In this document: positions 12,532 through 23,200 of the stretch, one piece after another
Layout of the letters: each line of letters begins with the position of its first letter
How positions within the stretch are numbered: the first letter of the stretch is position 1
From: Rhodosporidiobolus odoratus
Taxonomy: Eukaryota > Basidiomycota > Microbotryomycetes > Sporidiobolales > Sporidiobolaceae
Assembly (NCBI GenBank): GCA_034387635.1
Contig: JAOANU010000010.1
Coordinates: 1-64,000, forward strand
Length of the DNA stretch: 64,000 nt
Direction of reading: 5' to 3'
Position numbers and translations under genes: made by a program
The notes under the pieces: generated by a model
Databases searched by the model: none
Seen by the model: only the letters and a program-made list of their open reading frames with translations
What the model was told of the DNA's origin: nothing

Positions 12532-12901
12532 ACTGCCCTGCTCGAGTCTGCGAGAGCTTAGGCGAGAGACGAGAGGATTCTGAAGAGGAGAAAACCAACT
12601 GGAAGAAAATCAGACTTGACATTTCATCTCAAGCTTCTATGCACCCCATAGTCGTAGATCGCGGCACAGGAGCGACGGGCAGTACCGACTACCGGATCGC
12701 GCTTTCCTGTGAGTGGGGAAACTGCTGCTCTGTTCTTGCAGTCTTTTCTTTCTTTTCTTGCTCGACGGGCGGTCGCTATCTGATCGGCCTCTGGGGGCGC
12801 GGACACAGCCACGCGACCGTCACAGTCGATACGCTTCATACTGACAGACTAAATTCACACATAAAGCGAGAAACAAAGGGTACTGAAGAACAAGCATCGA
12901 C
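12532..12901. promoter_or_regulatory. Gap between SCC2 start and seipin stop
   Basis: Both flanking genes are on the minus strand, so this 370-base stretch holds the seipin 3' region and the SCC2 promoter and leader. No gene is seen. Short CT-rich runs occur (around 12725-12755), with no recognisable specific operator. Confidence 0.5.
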
Positions 12902-14985
12902 TCACTCTTCCTTCTCCTCTTCCCCCTCCTCTCGAATGACCCGCTCACGCAGCCCCGCGCCGCTGACTCCAGTCGCTCTCGAAGCAGTAGTGGCGGAGGA
13001 AGCTGAGGTGCCGGCGAGCGATGGGCCGAATGAGCGCAGGGACGATGCCGTCGTTTCGCTCTATGGCAGTTAACGGCAGACGGCGAGTCGCCATGTAGAA
13101 GGCACAGAGGAAAGACGAAGATCAACGGTTAGCAGGAGAAGGAGAAAGAAGAATGGCGTGGAAACGCACGCCACCGACCGTCCCCTCCTCCCATTTTCCA
13201 CCCACTTCCTCCTGCTCTCCAGCAGCTTCTTCCAGTTCCTCCTCCTCCGCCCTGACCAACCCCTCTCCGGCCGCTTCTTCGGACGCAAACTCGGACTCTT
13301 CCTCCTCCGCAGTGTAATCAGTCTCCTCTGCCGCTTCTTCGCCTTCACCGGCGACCTCGCTCATACCGACACCGCCTTTTCCCAAACGCAGTCGACGCGC
13401 CCGCGCTTGCGCTGCTGCTTCTTCTGCGCCGAGCTCCGTCTCGGTCTCAGTCTCAGTTGATGCAGAGGTGGCGAAGTCGTCGGAGGAAGAGAGGGAGGGA
13501 AGATGGGCGAGACGAGGTGAGAGAAGGGGTTTCACGTCGTCCTCCTCGCTCTCGCTGATTCCCTCCTGCTTGACCGTCATTTCAGAGATAGCCTCGCTAG
13601 TGCTCGTCGCAGTTGTGGTGTATCCGCTCTCACCGCTCGATACGGCTTTGACAGCCTCGGCAGCGGTGATCGACGATGAGGGAGGCGGGCGGAGAACATA
13701 AACGACGTAGATGGAAAGCGCAGCGATACACTCAAGGAAGAGGAACGTCGGGAAGAAGACGGCGAACGTTATGTACGGGTGACGGTGGACGACGGAGCTG
13801 TTCGCGAAATGAGCGAGATCGAGACATATTAGGTCGGCGTGGACGCAAGCAGGAGCAAGGGTGACGATGTTGACGGAGAATCGAGAACAGCGGGCAAGAG
13901 CAGTGATAGAGTAGAGAGCAACGTCAGCGACAATCGCAGCATCCGAGCACAAGTGGAGAACAGGAAAGGAAACCAAGAGATCGAGACGACTTGACGTACC
14001 GCAACCCTCTCAATCTTGTCTCGATCACCAACCAGCATTCGTACACCTGTAACTCTCTCGATGACCCACTCTGATCGTGCGCGTCCCTCCTGCCAACCTC
14101 AACACCGACCGCTTCTGCCACGGCTTTGCTCGCCCACCTGTTCCCGCCAGGAGGGGCGAAACCACGGAGTAGGGTCGACTCGAGTAGAGGGATGCGTAGA
14201 GTCGCGACGGCAAGACTGCCACGTGTTGAGGCTGTACAGCGCGCGGAAAGGTGAAAGAGGCTGCGGGCGAGTCGAAGCGGGTGGAGGGAGGCAAAGACTG
14301 ATGGCGAGGAAGGATAGGAGAGAATGGCCTGTGTGCAACGAGCTTGAGTAGGCACCGAGGCGGACAATGACAGCGAATAGCGCCTACAGGACGAGAGACG
14401 TTGACAAGGTTTCCTCCAGCTCCGTCGAGAAGGGCAAGCGAGACCATGAAGTTCCCTGTCTCGCATACTCGGTCAGCGCTAGATCAGCGCCACGACTAGA
14501 CGACCACAGGATCAGGTGAGAGAAGGGTAAGCTCGTGACGTACCGAGTTGCAGGTTGTTGTCATTGACGGGAACGGTCAACTCAATCCCGACATCCCAGC
14601 GTTGCCCCTTGCCGACATACTTGGCTTCCGGTAGCTGTACAATAGCATACGGCGGTCTCCAATTACTACAGACAAAAAGTGAAGGAGGTCAACCTCGACG
14701 ACATCAATCGAGGGAAGAGAGAGGTGCGTACCCATACTGCAACCACACGCGCTCCCGCCCGACCACGGTAGGGACTGAAGTAAGCCTTCTGAGTATCGCC
14801 CAGCCTGTCAACGCAAGCAGCAACGCTAGAGCGAGGAGAGAAAATAAGGCTGTCGATTGGAGGATTAGATGAACTAGTTTGACGGCGGACTCAGATACAG
14901 AGGTTGTTACAGTCGTTGACGACGTTGCTGTTGCTGACCTTGATCTACTAGGTGAGCTTTCTGCTTGTTTAGGTAGACTTGACAT
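12902..14985 (-). CDS. Seipin (lipid-droplet biogenesis, ER membrane)
   Basis: Starts at ATG 14983-14985 and ends at stop 12902-12904 after several short introns. The first exon carries a Ser/Thr-rich cytosolic head, then a hydrophobic segment (LFSLLALALLLALTGWAIL, about residues 48-66). The lumenal part has the seipin core: VWLQYG, PPYAIVQLPEAKYV, WDVGIELTVPVNDNNLQLGNFMVSLALL. A second hydrophobic segment (TFAVFFPTFLFLECIAALSIYV) returns to the cytosol. A long acidic tail follows (TETETETELGAEEAAA, EETDYTAEEEESEFASEEAA) with a final exon ending REEGEEEKEE. The last junction is GTGCGT donor to CATAG acceptor, which keeps frame. Seipin forms ER oligomers at droplet-forming sites and controls triacylglycerol transfer (Fld1 in yeast, BSCL2 in humans). 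This matters in oleaginous red yeasts, if the organism is one. Confidence 0.85.
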
Positions 14986-15575
14986 TGTCGTGTGTCATCG
15001 GGAAGAAGAAAACGAAGACGATCGTGATTCCCCCTTTTCCTGTCGGCTATTTTAGCAGGAGCTTACATCTTGTGCAAATGGCCGTTCAGTGCACCGTGTA
15101 TTGCACCGGGCACCTTCCATGCACGCTGATGGAAAGAGAACCGAGACTCAAAATGTAATCTACACGAGATTGAACGACACGAAGGAGCGAAAGCTGCGAC
15201 AACGGCATACTGATGAGGACGACAAGGGGGAGCACGAGCGTGTGCAGAGGAAGAGGTCGCGCCAGGCGGTACGTGGACAATGGGAGTATGTGCAGGAAAG
15301 GGGTATCTGGGAGGGAAGATGGGCGCTTTGTACAAGAGGTTGGGAGGTGCGACAGGTTAGCTTGAAGGAGGACGCGCGCATTCGCCCTGCCGCGAGCGAG
15401 CCGGGCTGGTGGCGAGGAGGGAAAGGGAAGGAAGGGGGAAGGGGGAAGGGGGAAGGGGGAAGGGGGAAGGGGGAAGGGGGAAGGGGGAAGGGGGAAGGGG
15501 GAAGGGGGAAGGGGGAAGGGGGAACAAGGATGAGGAAGCGCGATGACGGGGCTTGCTCGTCGTGTCGCCAGCCGC
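14986..15575. promoter_or_regulatory. Upstream region of seipin and 3' region of the zinc-finger gene
   Basis: Both neighbours are on the minus strand. The stretch therefore holds the zinc-finger gene's 3' end and the seipin promoter and leader. Its dominant feature is a 13-copy G-rich minisatellite (listed separately). Minus-strand frames across it give only a repeated Pro/Phe/Leu/Ser peptide and are not taken as coding. Confidence 0.5.
15432..15522. repeat. Minisatellite: 13 perfect copies of AAGGGGG
   Basis: The heptamer AAGGGGG repeats head to tail for 91 bases without an interruption. Imperfect GGGAAGG-type sequence on the left and GGAACAAGG on the right look like decayed copies. Each unit carries a run of five G separated by two A, ideal for stacked intramolecular G-quadruplexes on the plus strand. 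It is about 450 bases upstream of the seipin ATG, on that gene's template strand, and about 55 bases downstream of the zinc-finger stop codon. Confidence 0.97.
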
Positions 15576-18500
15576 CTAAAGCGCTTCTCGCCGCGGCGGC
15601 ATCGGTACGAGGCTGGCCAGATCGTGGAGGGTGGTCGTTTCTTGCTGAGGGTGTGCACCAACGAGGCCGGTCGGCAGAGGATGAGGAGTTGCGCCGGGTA
15701 TCGAAACGGCCTCGAGCGGGCGGGGCAAGAGCGGCTGTTGAGCCTTCGGAGGCGCGGCGAGGGAAGGCTGTGGAGCGCCAGGGGCTACTTGATGTTTGTC
15801 CTGCGCCTGTCTGACCATCTCGCTCACAGGCAGGATATTGACGGGGATGTGGATGGGGACCTTGACAGCCACCGCGGGGGCAGACACTGCGGCTTCTTGA
15901 GAAGCTGCCTGAGCCATGAAGTCCTTGTCGTAGCCGTGAATCGAGATGCAGTGCCGAGTGCAGTCGTGCTTGCGGGAGAAGAGTTTGTCGCATTCGGGGC
16001 ACTTAACTAAGTGTACGCAATGCGGGTGCAGCCCGATGAGCGCAAAGGAAGATCAGCTAAGGTCATAGTTCATCCTATGGACGGGAACGCACATTCGCGA
16101 ATGCCCTGATGGCTTTTGATGTGGCTTTGCAGATTGAAATTTCGAGCGAAAGCACGTCCGCAAGACGGGTGAGGACAGATCTAATTTTGTGGAGTGATAG
16201 ACAGATGAAGCGGACGGACGGCCGAACGGTATCAGCGCAGAACATCAGTCAGCGCAAGGAAAGGAAAAAAGACCCAGAAAAGGACACGCACAAACTTCTT
16301 CTCCGTCTTTTCCTTTGCCTTACTACCCGCCCTGGCAGCCCTGGTAGCCGGCGAAGGCTCGACAAGGTGGTTCTCCTCCTCGGTCGTCGCCTTTCTCTTC
16401 CGGCCTCTCCTAACGCTGCCGCCAGCCGAGCTAGTACTGGCCGAAGGCGATGGAGAATGCGAAGGCGCGGCTGGCTCCACTACATCCGCTGCATCGAGTG
16501 ACGGGTGCGAGAGAGGTACGGAGCGGAAAGAATGGTTCTGGCCGCAGTACCCAGGCGGGTGTGAGAAAGAGGGTTGCATCGGCGAAGAGGTGCGAGGCTC
16601 CTTGATCAGGCTCGTCGACCCGTTGGGGTTTTGCAGGACGACAGTCCGTGGGGACAAACCGAGCGAGGACGGTGGCGGGGCGACCTGCTGTAGAAGGCGC
16701 GGATTAGCGCGCGGTTTGGGGAAACGGACAGCTGCAAGGCACGAAACGCACCATCCCAGACGACGAGGTCGGTAGCGACGCTGAAAGGGAGAGTGCCGGT
16801 AAGACCAAGGTTCCGCCGCTTCCCCTGCGCTGAGCTAGCGATTGAGCGCGTTCCGAAGTTTCAGCCGGGCGACCTCCGATGTTATGCAAGTCCTCGTCTT
16901 CTTCCTCGACTGGCTGTCGTAATCCGTCGATACCCCAGACAGTCTGCCGTTCGCGCTTCCGGACGTGTCCTTCACCCGATACGCTGAACGACCCAATGTC
17001 ATCGCCGGCGAACTGCTTCGAGCCGTAGCCGCCGCTGAGACTGACAGAATCTGTTGCGCTCCGCCTCCGCTTTGCCAAACCGCCTAGTGACAGGTTCGCG
17101 GGCGGCGGTGGACCAGCCCAGGGCGAGTTGGGCACGGAAGAAGATGTAGAAGGTTTGGGGAGCGCTGAATTCGTGCAGGAGGCGGCAGCGCTTGCGGCGG
17201 CCGACAGAGACGACAGTGCAGAGGCGGCAGTAGTGAGAGAGGTTGTTGATCCGCCAGATCCTACTGCTGACGTAGGCGAAGTCGGTCGGAAGGGGGAGTT
17301 TTCCGTTGATGAAGCGCGCGAGTACGCTGGGTTCGCGAAAGTCGTTACCTCGGACTGGGGATGTTGCGAGACGGCAGCAGACTGGCTGGTGTACGAGAGG
17401 GAATATGGAGGCTGCAATTGAGGGGGATATTGGTAGTCCGGGCCGCCGGAGGTGGCGGACAGTGGCTGTTCATGTTGCGAGAGACCTGTCGCAGTCGAGA
17501 CCGCGAGAGATGGAAGTGACTGTCTCGATTGCGCTCTATCTTGAAGCGGTGGCAGAGATACTGATGCATAAGCGGTTCCATCTGCTGAACTTGCGCCATT
17601 TAGCGCCGGAGGGCGGCCGGGCAAGTGCAGATTGAATGGGCGGCGAGCGGTGTTGGCGGCCTGAGTGAAGCCGTTCGATGCGTAGGCGGGATGCGAATAT
17701 GCAGACGATACGGGGGAAGGGGAAGGGGATGGATGCGGAGACTGGGCGCGGGCAGCGTTCCTTCGAGAGTAGAGCGGATGAGCATAAGCTTGGGACGAGT
17801 AGGGGGCGTGGGACAGCGCAGTGGTGGAGTGAGAGTAAGACAGGTGGGAGTAGGCAGAGATGTGTGGTCGAGCAAGGACCGAAGGGAAAGGTTGCGCGAA
17901 GGAGGACTTGGCGAGAAAAGCGCAAATCAGCATTCGTACCGCGGGTACCACACATGGACAAGGAGAGGATTTACGTGGGTAGTCTGGCCTGCTCCTCCAT
18001 CCTGGTCACCGTGTCCTGCTGTCCCTCCCTCCGTCGAGTATACTTGTGCTCCTTCTTCGTCTCCACCATGTCCTCGAGGCTGCGTCCTCCCAAACTCGAC
18101 CGGTGCCGACTCAACGTACTCCTGCTGTGGTATGTTCGTCGTTCGCGTATCTGACTGTGCCGCGGTTGTCGAGTTGCTCCAATCGTCCTCGGCGGGCCGT
18201 TGTCCACCGCCTTCCCCCAGTCGATCACCTCCACCGGGTTGAGGGCGATGTATGTACGTTGCTGTTGAAGCAGCGTGCATCTTGGATGGTTGAGCCGGTT
18301 CAAGCCGGAGATTGTGTCGAGGCGAGGAAGGGAGGGAATCAAGAAGCGACGGCGATCGCCCGACCGGGTCAAGCTGAGCCGTGTGCAGTGGGAGACTTGC
18401 CGAGCCCGATGAGGCGCTGCTGCTGTCGTTTACGTCACACTGGAAGCGGTAGGGCGTATAAGGTTTGGGAGGAAGTGTCGATGGCGGGGGAAAATTTGCC

Positions 18501-18586
18501 GACGACGAAGGAGGAGCAACCGACGGTGCAATGACCTTTCCCTTCCCACGCCTGCGCACAACTATAGCTGATCCCTCTTCGACCAT
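15576..18586 (-). CDS. C2H2 zinc-finger transcription factor
   Basis: Proposed start ATG 18584-18586 (MVEEGSAIVVRRRGKGK) and stop at 15576. An intron near 17920-17990 joins GQTTH to SSFAQPFPSV, and further introns cut the C-terminal part. Some 700 residues of Ser/Pro/Ala/Tyr-rich disordered sequence precede a basic RRGRKRKA patch. Two adjacent C2H2 fingers, split over exons, follow: CGRAFARNFNLQSHIKSH, then (about 16010-15940) KCPECDKLFSRKHDCTRH followed by CISIHGYDKDF. The finger spacing and the FNLQSHIKSH helix recall Swi5/Ace2, Crz1 and Msn2-like fungal regulators, but no orthology can be claimed. The tail is a Pro/Ala/Gln-rich segment of about 110 residues. It probably binds DNA in the nucleus; targets are unknown. 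The start is uncertain because the upstream frame remains open without a better ATG. Confidence 0.8.
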
Positions 18587-20261
18587 CCGAGAACATGCAG
18601 CAGTGGTCCAGCGCGGGCGAGAGAACAGCAACCGAAGTATTTTATGTCGCTCGTTTTCCTCCTCTGCCCAGGAGCAGGGTCTCACCACCTCAGGAGCATG
18701 ACAGGAGCTTCTGCCATCTATGCCAACGGTCCGGCACGCGAGCAGGAGGTCATGCTGAGCCACAGCCCTTTCACCTTGACAAGTTGACGGGCATCAAGCC
18801 GTTCTGCTTTTTCTGCCTGCTTCGCTCAGGCCCTCAGCCTCGAGGTGCGGACTCCTTCAAGACGCCTTCACGACTCTCCGGACGTGGCAACGTCCCTGAA
18901 CCGTCCTCAGCGTGCTGATAACGTACGGAACGTCCTACGGCCGACAACGCCCTCTCGCCTGCTGGCGACTGCTAGCACCTGAGTTCCTTTTCCCGCATTG
19001 CCGTTTGCGTCCATGAAGGACAGCCTTTCCGGACTTACAGACCTCCGAGGCGGTGCGTTTCCTTCGTCAAGGCGCTCCGCAACAGTCCCCGGCTGAGCAG
19101 GTTCGGAGCCAAAATTCCGGCGACTTGGACGATATGCCGGAGTTCTGACCTTCGCCAGCTTCAACAAACGCTGGCAGTTTCCTCTCCAGCTCGCCTTTGA
19201 AGCTCTTACCTTGCATGCCGTGCTGCTCTGCGGCCTGAACCCGTCGCAGGCAAGTTAGGTACGCAAGCCTGGCAGTGCCAGTTTCTTGCTGGCTATTCGG
19301 ATTCACTTGGCGGCTTGCGTGCGTCGATTGCGTCTACCACTACCCTTACCTGTCCCTTTCACCTGCCCTGATCTCGGAACCCTGTATAGGGTCGGGCCCG
19401 AGAAGGCGCGACGCCAGAGGACTTCGATTGACCCGCCAGAAAGTGCAATTGTGGTCAACGCAGCCTCTTGCCTGCGCCTCCTTCTGCGTGTCTCCAGTAC
19501 TTTTCCGCGCCCTAAGGTACCCTGAACAGAGCCAGTGAATGCTATCTTGTCAGAACTGCTCTCTGGCAAGTTGCAAAAACCCCAAATAATATGTTCGCTT
19601 TTCGAATGCTCACAAAATTGCATTGTGCCAGGGAATCCCGGCTGACGAGGGGCGACAGAGCCCTCTTCAGAGGTTGAGGTTCTCTGCTAGAGCCATACTC
19701 AAAGTCATTGGGGGGAGAAGCTGAAGCCATTCGTACGAAGAATGGCCGCCTCGAAAAACCCATTTGAGAAGGTCGCCACATCAACGACCGCGGTCAGGCA
19801 GGACGCTCAGCCCGCTACGCTCGAGGGGGACAACACGTAGCTACCTCCTCAGTCGCCGACGACCGCCAGCGCCTCCCATTCAAGTGTGGCGACCGCCAAG
19901 GCATGACTGCGTCTTTCGCGACGTGCAAGGTTCTTCCGCCTCGCGCTTCTCCCCAGTCGCGTACCGATCGTCAGATACGATCAAAACCGGTCGTTTCGGC
20001 AGACTGGAGACAGACAAGCACAAGAACTACGTAAATATGAAATGCGAACGGAACAAGCTGAGGGTGGTATAGTAGACTAGATACGAAAAGAGGGGATTGC
20101 GAAAGAAAGGTGATTCTGCAAAAACACGAGGACTCAGAGGCAACGGAAGGAACAGCAACGGCAAGCATAGGGATTAGGTATACGGATAAGAACGAGGTTT
20201 TACGAAAGGAAAGACAGCGTGGGATGGGGGGGATCTCTAGCCTGAGGGCGTCGGAAGGCGG
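18587..20261. promoter_or_regulatory. Long upstream region of the zinc-finger gene
   Basis: This 1.7-kb stretch lies between the zinc-finger start and the VNX1 stop (both minus). Codon periodicity and recognisable protein motifs are absent on both strands. A minus-strand open frame around 19067-19306 is unlike any family known to me. Long promoters and leaders are common for fungal regulators, so regulatory sequence is the simplest reading. A short 5' exon or a noncoding RNA cannot be excluded. Confidence 0.4.
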
Positions 20262-23200
20262 CTATTTCGAGAAGATAGAGAGGAAGAGAGCCTTGACTTT
20301 GGCGAGGCCGGCAAGGGAAGTCGGGTGAGAAAGAAGGGCAGAGAAAGCTAGATCGTCGGTGTAGCCAGGGTTGTCGGACGTGTCGCGGTTCTGCAGAACC
20401 GGAACGGAAGATCAGTGAGGCCGAGCAGAAAAGCGGCAGCTGACGAAGGCCCGACGGAAGCGGGCAGTGACGAAACAGGCGGAAAGGGGAACTAACCGCT
20501 GGCGCGAAGGCAAATCCTGCCACCAGCGTCACATACGCCGCGCAGAGAACAACACCTCGATGGTAGTTGGAGCGACTCTCGATGTAAACGTAGGTGAGCA
20601 GGAAGATGGAGAACAGGATCGCAATGACGTCCCATCGGGGGAAGACGAGGCTGCAGAATGGCAAGGCATCAGCTTGATCTCCTCTGCAGACTTGCTGTGA
20701 GAAGAACGTACGTGAAGGAGCGGTGCAACATCGACAAGGTGTCGCGGTTGTACCATGCCGAGAAGCCCAGCATGGCGGGCGCCTGAATGAGACAGACTTG
20801 CAGAGCGTAGGCAGATCCGATCTCCATCCTGCGGAAAGAATCAAGAGGCTAGTACCGACCGGAACACCTCTCGCATGCAAGGGAAGGAGAGGAAAACGGT
20901 CGTGGGGCGCATAGGGAAGGTATAGCGAGGCCGGCGTAGGCAGTGAGACGGGGGGTGATAACCGCCGCAGGGTAGGAAGGGGACGACGATGAGGGAGCCG
21001 GGGAGAAACACGTACGAAAGCGCAATGTTTCCGTTCAAGGCGAACGAGATGGCGTTCATGAACTCGGTCGTGTTCGGTACCAGGGCGAATAGGGTGACAC
21101 CGAGGAATTTTTCGGGAATACCGGAACCGTCGAGGACGACATCGACGACGTCGACGAGGATTTCTGCGCGAGTTGAGAAATCGTCAGTATTGCGAGAAAT
21201 AGAGCAGAGCGAGGGTAGAAAAGCAAACCGGCTATGACCGCGTAGAGGAACGTGCAAGTCAGCAGAACCGTCACGCTCTTCTTCCTGCTCCAATTCGGAG
21301 CATCGTGTCCGCCGTGTCCTTCTGCTTCGTGAGACTCCTTCGCTGGGAAAGACGTCTCCCTGATACGTGAGCTGGCGCGGCGAAGCGACGGCGCCGTAAC
21401 TGCGCTAGGGACAGTATCGAAAGCTGCAGCAAAGTCGTCCTGAGTGACGTCGATGGGAAGGCGCAAGTCAGTTGGGCCGGGCGCGGTTTGCGCAGACAAT
21501 GGACCGGGCACGAGACGCGCCTCCGGATGAAGGAGGGGAGTCTGGAGGGGCGTTTGACCGGAAGCCGAGGGACGACGCTTGGGTTGGAAGACCTGAGAGG
21601 GTACCAGTCGTCCATGGCGGGATCGGCGGTCTGCAGCGGAGGACTGGGGGTTTGAAACGCCCGAGAGTGGGCGAAGAGCGCCGTGCTCAGCGGTCGTCGG
21701 TGCGGCGTTCTGCCAAATCTGCGAGGCGTGCGTGCGAAGCGAGAACCAAAGGCCAATCGCGTAGGACTGTAGGTCGAACGCGTCAGCTCTGCACAGTATG
21801 CGGAACGTAGGACAGTACGCACGAAGACGAGGACGACGGCGCAGAAGTAGCTGAGGTATCTGACGGTGGACTTGTAAAACGGATCGTCGGCCGGGCTGAC
21901 ATGCTCGTAGTAGCATGTTCTGCAGCTCTCGGCGGTGTTGCCCTCAAGAGTCCCGCTAGGCGAAGGAATGACGTCGCATCCCGTGCAGGTGAGCTGGAAC
22001 TGCGGTCAAGGGAATGGATTCAGTCAGGGACGAATCGAAGCCTATAGGGGAAAAAACAGCGCACGCTACCGTAAATTTCGTAGAACATGGTCGGAGTGAG
22101 GATGCCGATAACCGCCATGATCAGCATCGTGCTCGTAACGCCGGCGCTCTTGGCGTTGAAGCGCTGCTCTTTCCGCTTGACGGCTCCTCCGATCATCGAC
22201 AGACCGGGCATGAGGAGTACACCGGCGAGGATGCTGCCGACGATGGACCCTTCGACGAGCTCGCCTTTGCTTTGCGTAAGGGCGATACTGTACAGGATGA
22301 CTTCGATAATTGAACCGAAACTGGCGTTGACGAAGGCGCCCATTCCGATTGAAGACTGGGCTGAAATGGAGGCGACCGCCATGCCGATGAAGTACGAGAG
22401 AGGAATGACTGCGAGCAGCGAGAGGACGAAGATGAAAGCTTGGCCGGCGAGGACATGCAGAATCTTGTGCGCTTCCGGGTGGTGCTCGACGTAGCGGAGA
22501 AGGAGGAAGAAATCGGCGATGGCGAAGAAGACGAGCGACATGAGGTTGACGAACCAGATGTTGACGCCGTCCACGGTATACTTGTAGTACTCGAGTCCGG
22601 CCGCGCGGTAGGTACAGAGGAGAACGGTGGGGTGAGGGCCTCGGAGACGCCCTTTACGCTCGTCGGCGACGAGAGCCTTGCGCGAGACGGGCGGTGCTGG
22701 TTGGCCGGCGCGAAGAGGGTAGACGAGGGTAGAGCCGGGCGCTTGGTCGTGCGGCAGATGCTCTGCACCCTCCTCTTCATCGACACTGCTGCTCAGATCC
22801 TGCTCGACGTGCGCGTATCCTTTCGGGCTGCGGAAATGCAATGAGAGGGGTTCGTTGTGAAGGTGACGAAGGAGGACCCAGAGAAGCTTCGCCATCGGGA
22901 TCGTGAAGACGAAGAAATAGCAGAGGATGCAGACGATGACCATGGACGGAGCGATGAGGGAGTAAAACGTCGCCCAGTACATGATACGGCCGAAGGCTCG
23001 AACGCGGAATGGGTGAGTCTTGCCGTTCTTCGAGAAGTCGTGGAGACGGAGTTCGCCCGCCACGCCGCCAAGGATGGTGTCTTCGCTGAGGGATCGGAAC
23101 GACTTGTCTTTTGCGATGCTTAGTCCGCCACTGGTGATAGGGTGAGAAGAGCCGTAGTCGCCATGTGCTGTACGGTTGCCGAGCAGCGCGGCGCGTTCTC

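Noticed and set aside
15160..16002. Minus-strand frame encoding a repeated PFPLPPS peptide
   Set aside because: The repeat peptide is just the translation of the AAGGGGG minisatellite, and the zinc-finger gene already explains the upper part in another frame.
18600..20260. Possible transposon remnant or gene in the long gap
   Set aside because: No transposase, integrase or reverse-transcriptase motif, terminal repeat or target duplication was seen.
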